Positions 37,834-46,477 of a stretch of DNA of 64,000 bases are shown in pieces. The notes beneath the pieces are model-generated. The model had not been told where the DNA came from and did no database searches. It saw nothing but the letters and a program-made list of their open reading frames with translations. Position numbers and translations under genes: made by a program. How positions within the stretch are numbered: the stretch's first letter is position 1; every line of letters starts with the position of its first letter. This DNA comes from Streptomyces musisoli (GTDB lineage: Bacteria > Actinomycetota > Actinomycetes > Streptomycetales > Streptomycetaceae), in NCBI RefSeq assembly GCF_016741855.1, contig NZ_JAERRH010000012.1:124001-188000 (forward strand). The letters run 5' to 3'.

Positions 37834-38020
37834 CTTGGGCTCCTCCCGGCTCTGGTGATCATTCAGCGGGCCACGGCCGTCCGACGTACGAGGCTACCGC
37901 CCGCCGCCCGTGCCCGCCGACGTTCGCGGCGCCCGGTGCCCCGCCCGTCTTCCCGTGAACATCCGTACGACTCCGCGAAGTTGACGGAGCGTCCACCGGA
38001 AGCGGCGGCGCACCGGCGGG

Positions 38021-40750
38021 TCAGCCGCCGGGCGCGGCCAGGGGCGGCGGCCGCATGCTCTCCGTCCCGTACGGCGGCCGGTCCGGCGGGTCGAACAGCA
38101 CGGCGATCTTCCCGCGCAGGCCGTGCGCCCGGGCGGTGTCCGGGTCGGCCAGCCGGATGCGCAGGTCACGCACCGGGCCGTGCAGCCCCTCGGCGTGTCC
38201 GCCGAGCCCGAGCAGCACGGCGGCCTGCCGGTGGAAGTCCCCGCACTCGTCGTGATCATGCCGGTCGCGGCGCCACACCACCACCGAGTGCCCGGAGCGC
38301 AGCGCGTCGCGCATCGCCGCGTAGCCCTCGCCGCTGCCGACGGGGCCGCAGTAGACGGGCACGGACGCGTCGCTCAGCGCCGTCAGGGGGCCGTAGTAGG
38401 GGTACTTGCCCCCGGCCGGGGCCCCCGGCGGATGCCCCTCGCCGGGGGGCCGCCCGTGGAGGGGCGCGTGCGTCAGCGGACCGCGCAGGACGCCCTTCCA
38501 GCGCCGGCGCCACTCCGGGGAGGGCGGCAGGCCGTTGCGCCGGATCTCCCGGAGGACGACGGTGCGCCGCATCCCGAGCGGCATGGCCCGCTCGTCCACG
38601 AAGTCGTCGTCCTCGTCGTCCGCACCGGCCCAGGCGTCGTCCGGCACGTCGGGCAGCAACTGCCAGTCGTCCACCGGGAGATCGAACAGCTTGCGGGGCA
38701 GGAAGACCTCGACCGCGGCGAGGTGCTCCCCGTGGTCGGCCTGGCTCAGCGCCCGGGCCAGCGGCTCCCGCAGCACTTCCGCCAGCTCCTCGGCCCGCGC
38801 ACCCCGGTCGTCCGCGTCGACCGGGGTGACGTCCTGACCGTCGTAGATCAGCTGGACGCTCCATGGATGCCGGCCGTAGGTGGCGGGGCCGACCCTCACG
38901 AGGACGTCGGTACGGGTGCCGGAGGAGGGGGCGGGGACGGGCCATGCCGCGCGGCTCCCTTCCGGGGCGGACGCGGGCGCCGGTTCCGGGGTCGGCGCGG
39001 GCGACGCATGCGGGGCTGGCGCGGGCGACGCTTGCGGGGCGGCGACGCCGGGGGCGTCGGGGGCGTCGGCGACCGCGGGCGCAAGGGGGGCCGGCGGGGA
39101 CCCTGCCGGGAGCGGCACTGCGGCGGGAACGGCCGAAGCGGCGGGAGCGGCGGGAGCGGCGGGAGCGGCGGGCAAGGGTGTACCGGTGTGCTGGGCCGGG
39201 GGATGCGCTTCGACGGAGCCGACCGCGAAGACGCTGTCCAGGCGGTCCATCTCGGCCGGCGCGTCGGGGGTATCCGTCGGCGACGGCGCCTCGGCGGCTC
39301 CGACCGCGGACAGCACGTCGGGGGACCCCGTCGGCGGCGGTGCTCCGGCCGGCCCTGCCGGCGACAGGACGTCGACCGCCCCGTTCGGCGCCGGTGCCGC
39401 GTCGGACCGGCCGCCGGACGGTGCAGCGGAAGGGCCGCCAGGCGGTGCAGCGGAGGGGCTGCCGGACGGTACAGCGGAAGGGGCGCCGGACGGTGCGGCG
39501 GAAGGGACGCCGGACGGTGCGGCGGAAGGGGCGCCGGGCGGGGTGGGCGGGCCGTCGGCACCCTCCGCCCCGCCGGTCCCCTCCAGCAGTGCGCGGATGG
39601 CTTCGCCGACCGCCCAGTGCCGGTGGCCTGCGGCCTGCCCGGCGATCCAGTCGGTGAACGCCCGCACCCGCGCCGGGTCCACCGCTCCGGCGTGTTCCCG
39701 GAGGGCCCTGCGGGCGACCCGGGCCGCGTACAGCAGTACGGCGTCGAGGTCGACCAGCGTTCCGCCGCCGCCCGGCTCCAGCGTGCGCAGGCCGTGGAGC
39801 AGTCCGGCGCCCTCGCGCCAGGTCCGCACGTTCCGCAGCACCAGCGAGGGCAGACGTTCGCCGCGGACCTGCTCCTTGACGTCCTCCACGAGGTGGACGA
39901 CCTCGCCGGCCCCGGCCGGGGGCGGCAGCTGTGCGAGATGGCCGTACAGACGGGTGCGCAACTCGGCGGTGATCCCGGAGACGGTGGGCGCGTGACCGGA
40001 CAGCGCGGCCTGGACCGCGGTCCAGTGCGGGTACGGCGACGGGGTGTCGAGGAGGCTCGCGTGATGCAGGTCGTGCGCGCGCAGCACCTCACGCACCACG
40101 CGCCCCGACTCGCGCGAGTCCAGCAGTTCGTACAGCGCGGTGACCGGAACGGCGACGCCCTCCTCCCGCCGGCGCCCCTTGATCACGCCGATGACGGAGC
40201 CGTGCCGCAGGTCGAGCACCGGCCCGCCGGACAGTCCGCCGATCGGCAGGCTCCCGGCGAGCAGCAGGGCTCGCGCGTCGGAACCGGCGAGTTCACCGGT
40301 TCCGTGCCTTATACCCAGCTCGCCGGTCTGCACCGACCAGCCGTACAGCCCGAGGGAGGCCCGCGGGCCCGCTTCCCGGTCGCCGAGCCACAGGCAGCGG
40401 ACCTCGTCGGCGCCGGCCACCCGGACGAGCGCGAGGTCGGGGAACGGCCAGGGATCGCGCGCCGGGCCCGCACCCTCGGGCCGGGGCACGACGACGGCGG
40501 CCGTCCCGGTGCCGCTGCGCGGCTCCCAGGCGCCGACGGCGGTGCGCTCCTGCCAGGTCACGCTCAGGGCGTTCTCCCCTCGGCACACCGCGGCTCCCCC
40601 CTTCCCCACGACGTGGGCGCAGGTCAACAGCCAGCCCGGGGCTATGAAGAACCCCGACCCCCAGTACGCGTCACGGTCCGTTGCATACCCGTCACCCGGT
40701 GCGCCGATGCGTGCGAGGGAGGGGCGCACCATCTCGTCGAAGGCGCTCAT
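38021..40750 (-). CDS. trypsin-like serine protease with VMAP-C-like C-terminal domain
   Basis: Protein of 909 residues without a signal peptide, hence cytoplasmic. Trypsin-like domain with triad H46 (LTCAHVV), D105 (FPDLALVRV) and S174 (GLSGGPV). A helical middle domain (about 235-400) follows, then a Pro/Ala/Ser linker (about 400-620), then a C-terminal domain (about 625-909, DVLVRVGPATYG, VFLPRKLFDLPVDDWQL, IAVLFDPPDRPPYG) of the VMAP-C type found in vWA-MoxR associated proteins. The start overlaps the Trypco1 gene by 4 bases. The protease is the probable effector, released when MoxR/vWA signals; this is inference from published comparative genomics of such systems. Confidence 0.85.
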   Translation of the reverse strand: MSAFDEMVRPSLARIGAPGDGYATDRDAYWGSGFFIAPGWLLTCAHVVGKGGAAVCRGENALSVTWQERTAVGAWEPRSGTGTAAVVVPRPEGAGPARDPWPFPDLALVRVAGADEVRCLWLGDREAGPRASLGLYGWSVQTGELGIRHGTGELAGSDARALLLAGSLPIGGLSGGPVLDLRHGSVIGVIKGRRREEGVAVPVTALYELLDSRESGRVVREVLRAHDLHHASLLDTPSPYPHWTAVQAALSGHAPTVSGITAELRTRLYGHLAQLPPPAGAGEVVHLVEDVKEQVRGERLPSLVLRNVRTWREGAGLLHGLRTLEPGGGGTLVDLDAVLLYAARVARRALREHAGAVDPARVRAFTDWIAGQAAGHRHWAVGEAIRALLEGTGGAEGADGPPTPPGAPSAAPSGVPSAAPSGAPSAVPSGSPSAAPPGGPSAAPSGGRSDAAPAPNGAVDVLSPAGPAGAPPPTGSPDVLSAVGAAEAPSPTDTPDAPAEMDRLDSVFAVGSVEAHPPAQHTGTPLPAAPAAPAAPAASAVPAAVPLPAGSPPAPLAPAVADAPDAPGVAAPQASPAPAPHASPAPTPEPAPASAPEGSRAAWPVPAPSSGTRTDVLVRVGPATYGRHPWSVQLIYDGQDVTPVDADDRGARAEELAEVLREPLARALSQADHGEHLAAVEVFLPRKLFDLPVDDWQLLPDVPDDAWAGADDEDDDFVDERAMPLGMRRTVVLREIRRNGLPPSPEWRRRWKGVLRGPLTHAPLHGRPPGEGHPPGAPAGGKYPYYGPLTALSDASVPVYCGPVGSGEGYAAMRDALRSGHSVVVWRRDRHDHDECGDFHRQAAVLLGLGGHAEGLHGPVRDLRIRLADPDTARAHGLRGKIAVLFDPPDRPPYGTESMRPPPLAAPGG

Positions 40751-41157
40751 GCGGCGCCGGGTGCCGGGGACCGCGGCGCCACGACTCCGCCACCCGACGC
40801 CGCGGGATCCGCGCCGTCCGCCACGGTGGCCGGCTCGGTCCAGGTCAGGGACACGGTGAGGGAGGACCTGCCGCCGCCCTCCGCGATGGCGCTCACGATC
40901 TTGCCCGACTGCGCCGTCAGTTCGATGCCGAAGCTGACGGAGACCTCGACGGGGGCCGGTGTGTCCAGACCGGCGCGCAGGGAGCGCACGACACCGCCGA
41001 CGGTGCCGGCCAGTCCCTCCGCCATGTCGATGACGCGGCCGCCGAGTCCGGTGTCCCAGTAGCCGCCGTCGTCCAGCGCCTCCTCGTCGGCCGCGCCGAT
41101 CCTGGCCCAGACGACGGTTCCGTCGTCCAGGCGCACACGTTCGACTCCTCCGGCCAT
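40747..41157 (-). CDS. Trypco1 / CU044_2847-family protein
   Basis: Protein of 136 residues: a small beta-rich domain (VERVRLDDGTVVWARIG) and a second conserved block (EVSVSFGIELTAQSGKIVSAIAEGG), the pattern of the trypsin-co-occurring domain 1. Such proteins sit beside trypsin-like effectors in actinobacterial conflict systems. Here the stop overlaps the trypsin start (ATGA). It is the first gene of the seven-gene cluster. The role is unknown, presumably a regulator or chaperone of the protease. Confidence 0.82.
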   Translation of the reverse strand: MAGGVERVRLDDGTVVWARIGAADEEALDDGGYWDTGLGGRVIDMAEGLAGTVGGVVRSLRAGLDTPAPVEVSVSFGIELTAQSGKIVSAIAEGGGRSSLTVSLTWTEPATVADGADPAASGGGVVAPRSPAPGAA

Positions 41158-41531
41158 GACGCCCCCGTTCGTCGATGGGAGGAGAAGGCTAACCCCCGGG
41201 AAGGAAGAGGGGGAGGGGAAGTCGAGAGCCGGTGAACGATACGGCCGATGATCGCCCCCGAAGCCGCGGACGTGGCCGTGTCACCACGGTCCTCCCGCAC
41301 TTCCGCACTCCCGCACCCACCCACCCACCCGTGGCGCTCGTGGCCCTCGCGGCACTCCTGCGCTCATGGCCTACGCGGCACTCGCGGCACTTCTGCGCTC
41401 ACGGCGTACGCGGCACTCGCGACTCTCGTGGCGGTCGTGCGCCCCGCGGTGTGCGTGCATCTCGTGGCGTTCGGGCGCGTCCCATCGCTTTCGCGCGTCC
41501 CGCGACGCGCGCGGCTCTCGCCGTCCCGCCC
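41158..41531. other. upstream region of the seven-gene cluster, with 35-bp degenerate repeats
   Basis: 374 bases without a convincing gene. It should contain the cluster promoter near 41160-41230. A 35-bp tandem duplication lies at 41349-41385/41384-41420 (two mismatched copies of a GCGGCACT...CTCGC unit), with further CGCGGCACTCG-like echoes to about 41500. The repeats resemble decayed low-complexity coding sequence. Confidence 0.5.
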
Positions 41532-41711
41532 CTACTCGTCGTCCTCGTCGTCGAGCCGCGCGAGCCAGGTGGCGAGCCGCTCCACGGGTACCTCGAAGTC
41601 GGGGTTCAGATCCACGAACGTGCGCAACTGCTCGGCAAGCCACTCGAAGGTGACCTCCTCCTCGCCGCGCCGCTTCTCCAACTCCTCGATACCGCGGTCG
41701 GTGAAGTACAT
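41532..41711 (-). CDS. DUF6104-type small protein (59 aa)
   Basis: Short acidic protein of 59 residues starting MYFTDRGIEELEKRRGEEE and ending ARLDDEDDE. ATG 41711 has AGGAGA 10 bases upstream. The helical sequence is very conserved in Streptomyces as far as I recall, but has no known function. It is on the minus strand just upstream of the conflict cluster, though separated by 374 bases, and is divergent from the DUF4097/PadR operon. Confidence 0.85.
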   Translation of the reverse strand: MYFTDRGIEELEKRRGEEEVTFEWLAEQLRTFVDLNPDFEVPVERLATWLARLDDEDDE

Positions 41712-41996
41712 AGGGGTTACGTCTCCTGCGTTCACGTCCAGCCTGGAAATGTCTCCCACCAGCCTATGCGCCCCGGCCGGGTCGCCGGCCCGGGAGACCC
41801 CGCGCGGTTCGGGCCACCGCTCCCGCGCACGCCTCCCCCGCGCCGGCGCTTCCCCCCTCACACCACCCCCGGCGCTCCGCGCGCTGGAGGTCCGCGGACA
41901 CGACCGCCTTGACTTCCCGTGACCGCGATATATCGTGTTTACCCAGAGGACGCGATATGGCGTGTCGCGAGACCGTGCCCCGGCCGAGGAGGTCCC
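41712..41996. other. divergent control region for DUF6104 and the DUF4097-padR operon
   Basis: 285 bases. It contains on the plus strand the promoter and palindromic operator at 41909-41936, and a second CGCGATAT copy at 41951-41958. Nothing else distinctive was seen. Confidence 0.6.
41909..41958 (+). promoter_or_regulatory. promoter with CGATATATCG operator, probable PadR autoregulation site
   Basis: TTGACT (41909-41914), 16-base spacer, TATCGT (41931-41936). The palindrome CGATATATCG (41926-41935) overlaps the -10, and CGCGATAT recurs at 41951-41958. PadR regulators commonly bind AT-centred palindromes in their own promoters, so binding here would block the polymerase. Confidence 0.6.
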
Positions 41997-43049
41997 ATGT
42001 CCGAGTGGTCCGTCACCGAACCCCGGAAACTGACGTTCGACACCCCCGTGCGCGACCTCCAGGTCCGCATCGTCAACGGCACGGTGAACGTCGTGGGCAC
42101 GGACGAGGGTCCCGCACGGCTGGAGGTCTCGGAGCTGGACGGCCCGCCCCTGGTGGTGACCCGTAGCGGCACCACCCTCACCGTGGCCTACGACGACCTG
42201 CCCTGGAAGGGCTTCCTCAAGTGGCTCGACCGCAAGGGCTGGCGGCGCAGCGCGGTCGTCTCCCTTGCGGTCCCGGCCGGCACCCGCGTGGAGGTGGGCG
42301 TGGTCGGCGCGGGCGCGGTCGTCTCGGGCATCCGCGGCCCCGCGGTGATCAAGGGCGTGACCGGCGACACCACGCTGGTCGGCCTCTCGGGCCCGGTCCG
42401 CGCGGACACCGTCTCCGGGAACCTGGAGGCGCAGGCGGTCACCGGTGACCTGAGGTTCCACTCGGTCTCGGGGGACCTGACGGTCGTCGAGGGCTCCGGG
42501 CCCTCCGTGCGCGCCGACACCGTCAGCGGCTCCATGATCGTCGACCTGGACCCGGACGGTCCCACGGACATCGGCCTCACCAGCGTCTCCGGCGAGATCG
42601 CCATCCGTCTGCCGCACCCGGCGGACGCCGAGGTGGAGGCGAACACCGCGAGCGGCACGATCTCCAACGCCTTCGACGGACTGCGGGTGCACGGCCAGTG
42701 GGGCGCTCACAAGATCACCGGCCGCCTGGGCGCGGGCACGGGCCGACTCCGGGCCACCACGGTCTCCGGCTCGATCGCCCTGCTGCGCCGCCCGCCCCGA
42801 GACGACGAGGACAGGACCCCCTGGGTCACCGAGCCCCCACGAACCCCCGACGACACCGACACGAGCGGCACGAGCGGCACCGACACGAGCGGCACTGGCA
42901 CAGCCGGCACCGACACGACCGGCACACGCACCGCACCCCACCCGGCCGACCGTTCCCCGGCCGCCCCGGGAGACAATTCCGTCTCCGGCCAGGACGCCGG
43001 CGCCACCGGCGCCCCGGCCGACGGCACGACCGACAAGAAGGTGCTCTGA
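41997..43049 (+). CDS. DUF4097-type beta-strand repeat protein
   Basis: Protein of 350 residues from ATG 41997 (GAGGTCCC upstream). The repeated SGxLxAxxVSGDL/VSGSM motifs (for example ADTVSGNLEAQAVTGDLRFHS) mark the DUF4097 right-handed beta-helix-like family. The last 80 residues are Thr/Ser/Gly/Asp low complexity (DTSGTSGTDTSGTGTAGT). There is no signal peptide. It is co-transcribed with padR, one base apart. In other bacteria DUF4097 proteins pair with PadR or anti-sigma genes in envelope-stress circuits; the role here is unknown. Confidence 0.87.
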   Translation: MSEWSVTEPRKLTFDTPVRDLQVRIVNGTVNVVGTDEGPARLEVSELDGPPLVVTRSGTTLTVAYDDLPWKGFLKWLDRKGWRRSAVVSLAVPAGTRVEVGVVGAGAVVSGIRGPAVIKGVTGDTTLVGLSGPVRADTVSGNLEAQAVTGDLRFHSVSGDLTVVEGSGPSVRADTVSGSMIVDLDPDGPTDIGLTSVSGEIAIRLPHPADAEVEANTASGTISNAFDGLRVHGQWGAHKITGRLGAGTGRLRATTVSGSIALLRRPPRDDEDRTPWVTEPPRTPDDTDTSGTSGTDTSGTGTAGTDTTGTRTAPHPADRSPAAPGDNSVSGQDAGATGAPADGTTDKKVL

Positions 43050-43050
43050 C

Positions 43051-44112
43051 ATGGCCCCCGTCTTCGCCCACGGCCGCCTCCGCCTCTACCTGCTCAAGCT
43101 GCTCGACGAGGCCCCGCGCCACGGCTACGAGGTGATCAGGCTCCTGGAGGAACGCTTCCAGGGGCTGTACGCCCCCTCGGCGGGCACGGTCTACCCCCGC
43201 CTGGCCAAGCTGGAGGCGGAGGGCCTGGTCCGGCACACCACCGAGGGCGGCCGCAAGGTGTACGCCATCACGGACGCGGGCCGAGCCGAACTGGCCGACC
43301 GCAGCGGCGAGCTGGCCGACCTGGAGCTGGAGATCCGCGAGTCGGTCGCGGAACTGGCCGCCGAGATAAGGGCCGACGTGCGCGGCGCGGCCGGCGACCT
43401 GCGCCGCGAGATGCGCGCCGCCGCCTCCGAGGCCCGCCGTGGCACCAAGGCACCCGGGGGCGAGACGCCCTACGGGGAGTACGGCGAGATGAACGACAAG
43501 GAGGCGTGGAAGGCCGCCAAGGAGGAGATGCGCCGCGTCAAGCAGGAGTGGAAGGAGCAGGCGCGGCGCGCCAAGGACGAGAGCCGCCGGGCCCGCGAGG
43601 AGGCCCAGCGGGCCAGGCGCCAGGCGCAGGAGGCGCAGGCGCGGGCGCGGGCCCAGGCCCAGGAAGAGGTGCAGCGCATCGCCCGCCGGGTCCAGGACCG
43701 GGTCCAGGACCACTTCAGCCGCGGCGACTGGCCGACCGGCGTCCGCGAGGGCCTGACCGAGCTGGCCAAGGAGTTCGGCGAGTTCGGGAAGGACCACGGC
43801 AAGGAATTCGGCTGGGACTGGGGCTTCGGCCGCCCCGCCGAAGGAGCGGCGAAGTCCGCGCCCGCCGCGGAACCGCACTACACCTCCGCCAAGGAGGACT
43901 TCCCCGCCGAGTACGAGCCCTCCTGGGCGCACGAGGACTCCACCGGCGACCCGGCCCGTGACCTCGACCGCCTCCTGGACCGCTTCCGCGACGACATCCG
44001 CGACGCGGCCCGCGACCACGGCGTCACCCCCACCCAGCTCAGCGAGGCCCGCCACCACCTGTCCACAGCAGCGTCCCGCATCGCGGCCCTGCTCCACACC
44101 CCGCCCCGCTGA
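43051..44112 (+). CDS. PadR-family regulator with long coiled-coil extension
   Basis: Regulator of 353 residues, far longer than ordinary PadR (about 110-180). The first 85 residues are the winged helix (LRLYLLKLLDEAPRHGYEVIRLLEERFQGLYAPSAGTVYPRLAKLEAEGLV motif set). Residues 90-230 form a highly charged Arg/Glu/Ala coiled coil (REEAQRARRQAQEAQARARAQAQEE type); the end is acidic and helical. It probably controls its own operon through the CGATATATCG site. It starts one base after the DUF4097 stop. Confidence 0.9.
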   Translation: MAPVFAHGRLRLYLLKLLDEAPRHGYEVIRLLEERFQGLYAPSAGTVYPRLAKLEAEGLVRHTTEGGRKVYAITDAGRAELADRSGELADLELEIRESVAELAAEIRADVRGAAGDLRREMRAAASEARRGTKAPGGETPYGEYGEMNDKEAWKAAKEEMRRVKQEWKEQARRAKDESRRAREEAQRARRQAQEAQARARAQAQEEVQRIARRVQDRVQDHFSRGDWPTGVREGLTELAKEFGEFGKDHGKEFGWDWGFGRPAEGAAKSAPAAEPHYTSAKEDFPAEYEPSWAHEDSTGDPARDLDRLLDRFRDDIRDAARDHGVTPTQLSEARHHLSTAASRIAALLHTPPR

Positions 44113-44376
44113 CCCCCACTCGACCGCCCCCGGGCTGACCGGGCTGACGGACCGGCCGGACTGACTGGACTGGCCGGAGTGACCGGACTGACGGACTGAC
44201 CGGACTGACCGGACTGAAGGAACCAACCCGACTGAAGGAAACCAAAGCGACCACGCGCCCCGGCCCGAAACCCCCCAGACCAGCCCTCCAGCCCTCCAGA
44301 CAATCGATCCGGGTGGGCGGGCAGACCCCCGGGGCCCGGAGGAAACTCCCAGGGCCCGGGGGCAGCCCCGGGTAAC
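44113..44376. repeat. convergent spacer with a ctgaccgga-type minisatellite
   Basis: 264 bases between convergent genes. From about 44130 to 44218 it is a run of short units of 8-11 bases related to CCGGACTGA, with CCGGGCTGA variants at the left. Further right are GACTGAAGGAA repeats and CCAGCCCT duplications. No hairpin terminator stands out. Confidence 0.7.
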
Positions 44377-44940
44377 TCACCCCCGAGCCGGGCGGACGGG
44401 CGGGCAAACCCTCGTCACCGCCTCGAACGTCACCCCATGGTCGGCCAGCACCTCCCCCGCCACCCCCGGCAGCACCGTAAACGCCAGCAACAGGTGCTCA
44501 TCCCCGATGTGCCGGTCACGCCGAGCGAGAGCGACCCGCAGGGCCCGCTCCAGCACATCCTTCGCAGCCCGGCCGAAGTTGGGCCGCCGCCCGCCCCACC
44601 AACGCCTGTCCCCACGGTCGCCGGACATCGCCCCGACGCCGTGCACCTCCTCCACCCGTGCCACGATCTGCGCGACATCGATACCCAGCCCCGCCAGCGC
44701 GTCCGCCTCGGCCCGGGTGATGCCGGCGCGCCGCCTCGCCTCCCGCAGGGCGTCCCGCACCACCTCCCGGCGCTCCGCGAGCCCCAACACGGCCAGTGCG
44801 AAGGACCCCCGGCTCCCCTCACGGTCGAGGAGCGCGAGCAGCAGATGCTCGGCGTCGACGGTCCCCGCCCCGCCCTGCTCCGCGTACCCCCACGCCCCTT
44901 CGACCACCGCCCGGGCGTCCTTCGTGAACCGCTCGAACAT
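44377..44940 (-). CDS. Clp N-terminal repeat-domain protein
   Basis: Protein of 187 residues from ATG 44940. It has two Clp_N-type repeats: FTKDARAVVEGAWGYAEQGGAGTVDAEHLLLALL and RAAKDVLERALRVALARRDRHIGDEHLLLAF. There is no AAA+ module, so it is a free adaptor-like domain and not a Clp ATPase. It may bind ClpC/ClpP substrates or compete for them. The start overlaps the stop of the preceding HTH gene by one base, so the two are an operon. Confidence 0.87.
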   Translation of the reverse strand: MFERFTKDARAVVEGAWGYAEQGGAGTVDAEHLLLALLDREGSRGSFALAVLGLAERREVVRDALREARRRAGITRAEADALAGLGIDVAQIVARVEEVHGVGAMSGDRGDRRWWGGRRPNFGRAAKDVLERALRVALARRDRHIGDEHLLLAFTVLPGVAGEVLADHGVTFEAVTRVCPPVRPARG

Positions 44941-45149
44941 CAATGCCTCCCGTACTTCTTGTGCACGGCCTGCCTGCTGACGCCCAGCTCCGCGGCGATC
45001 TCCTGCCACGACCAGCCCTGATTGCGCGCACTGCGCACCTGCACAGCCTCCAGCTGTTCCAGCAGCCGGCGCAGCGCGGCCACGGCCCGCAGCCCGATGC
45101 GCGGATCGCGGTCACCGGCACGCTCGGCGAGATCGGTTGCCTCACTCAT
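44940..45149 (-). CDS. small helix-turn-helix regulator
   Basis: Protein of 69 residues: a helical N-half (RIGLRAVAALRRLLEQLEAVQVRSA) and a C-terminal helix-turn-helix (GWSWQEIAAELGVSRQAVHKKYGRH). It is first in a two-gene operon with the Clp-N protein. The ATG at 45149 lies 6 bases after a TAGATT -10 element, so the mRNA is probably leaderless. Two near-identical palindromes overlap the -35 and -10, which predicts autorepression by this protein. Confidence 0.87.
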   Translation of the reverse strand: MSEATDLAERAGDRDPRIGLRAVAALRRLLEQLEAVQVRSARNQGWSWQEIAAELGVSRQAVHKKYGRH

Positions 45150-45151
45150 AC

Positions 45152-45197
45152 TGTCAATCTAGGTTGACAGCCCCTCCGTTGTCAACCGAGGTTGACG
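45152..45197 (-). promoter_or_regulatory. leaderless promoter with two 18-bp operators
   Basis: On the minus strand: TTGACA (45180-45185), 18-base spacer, TAGATT (45156-45161); the start codon is at 45149. Operators at 45152-45169 and 45180-45197 share the core TGTCAAyCkAGGTTGAC, with 28-base spacing between equivalent positions, nearly three helical turns. Confidence 0.8.
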
Positions 45198-45267
45198 CGC
45201 GGGATGCGCGAAAGGCGGGTCCGGCACCCCGGACCCGCCTGTAGACAACTCAGCTCGCGCGCAGCCG

Positions 45268-46233
45268 TCAGGAGTTGGTCAGTACGATCTTCCCGAACTG
45301 TTCGCCGGACGCCAGCCGTTCGAAGCCCTCACGGGCCCGGTCCAGCGGCAGCTCCTCGTCGATGACGGGCCGCACGCCGGTCGCGGCGCAGAAGGACAGC
45401 AGGTCCTCCAGCTCGTCCTTGGTGCCCATCGTGGAGCCGACCACCTTCAGCTCGAGGAAGAAGATCCTCGTCAGCTCGGCGTGCGAGGGCCGGTCCCCGC
45501 TGGTGGCGCCGGAGATGACGAGCGTGCCGCCGGGCCGCAGGGACTTCACCGAGTGCGACCAGGTGGCGGCCCCCACGGTCTCGATGACGGCGTCCACCCG
45601 CTGCGGCAGCCGCGCGCCGGGCTCCACGGCCTCCACCGCCCCCAGCTCCAGGGCCCGCTTCCGCTTCGCCTCGTCCCGGCTGGTGGCGAATACACGCAGC
45701 CCGGCCGCCTTGCCGAGGATGATCGCGGCCGTGGCGACACCGCCGCCCGCGCCCTGCACGAGGACCGAGTCGCCGGGTCGTACCCCCGCGTTGGTGAACA
45801 GCATCCGGTACGCCGTCAGCCAGGCCGTCGGCAGACAGGCCGCCTCGGCGAAGGACAGTTCCTTCGGCTTGGGCAGGACGTTCCAGGTCGGCACGGCGAC
45901 CTGCTCGGCGAAGGTGCCCTGATAGCGCTCGGTGAGGATCGAGCGCGGCTCGCCGGGGCCGACGCCGTGGCCGGTCTGCCCGATGACGGAATGCAGGACG
46001 ACCTCGTTGCCGTCCACGTCGATGCCGGCGGCGTCGCAGCCGAGGATCATCGGCAGCCGGTCCTCCGGCAGGCCGACGCCCCGCAGGGACCAGAGGTCGT
46101 GGTGGTTGAGGGAAGCGGCCCGTACCGTGACGGTGCTCCAGCCGGGACGGGCCTCGGGAGCCGGACGCTCCCCCAACTCGAGGCCGGTGAGCGGCTGGTC
46201 GCGGTCGATTCGGGCGGCGTAGACAGCGAACAT
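45268..46233 (-). CDS. zinc-type MDR alcohol dehydrogenase / quinone reductase
   Basis: Medium-chain dehydrogenase of 321 residues. N-terminal GroES-like domain (SLNHHDLWSLRGVG, ILGCDAAGIDVDG) and NAD(P)-binding VLVQGAGGGVATAAIILGKAAG. It lacks the Cys-rich structural-zinc loop and the catalytic Cys/His zinc set, so it is closer to quinone oxidoreductase or enoyl reductase members. The end is GEQFGKIVLTNS. The start ATG 46233 has no strong Shine-Dalgarno. It stands alone on the minus strand, downstream of malic enzyme by about 240 bases. The substrate is unknown. Confidence 0.9.
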   Translation of the reverse strand: MFAVYAARIDRDQPLTGLELGERPAPEARPGWSTVTVRAASLNHHDLWSLRGVGLPEDRLPMILGCDAAGIDVDGNEVVLHSVIGQTGHGVGPGEPRSILTERYQGTFAEQVAVPTWNVLPKPKELSFAEAACLPTAWLTAYRMLFTNAGVRPGDSVLVQGAGGGVATAAIILGKAAGLRVFATSRDEAKRKRALELGAVEAVEPGARLPQRVDAVIETVGAATWSHSVKSLRPGGTLVISGATSGDRPSHAELTRIFFLELKVVGSTMGTKDELEDLLSFCAATGVRPVIDEELPLDRAREGFERLASGEQFGKIVLTNS

Positions 46234-46437
46234 GCTGCCGACGATAGGTGCGCCGTGCAGCCGGCGGAACTACACGGGGCTGTGACACATGCCCTCTTGC
46301 GTGACGGCACCCGTGCAGCGCAGCCCGGCACCGACGAACCCGGCCGGCACCTCCGCGGCACCCGCCCGAACGAGCCGGGGGTGACCGGGGAGCCGGGGTG
46401 ACCGCGTGACCGCGTGACCGCGTGGCCGGGTAGAGAA

Positions 46438-46467
46438 AATGGCCCCGCCCGGAGGGGCGGGGCCATT
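46438..46467 (-). terminator. intrinsic terminator downstream of malic enzyme
   Basis: A 13-bp perfect stem (46438-46450 with 46455-46467, loop ggag), followed on the minus strand by TTTTCTC. It lies 11 bases after the malic enzyme stop. Beside it (46401-46428) is a short tandem repeat of GACCGCGT, three units. Confidence 0.9.
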
Positions 46468-46477
46468 CGGTGCAGCG

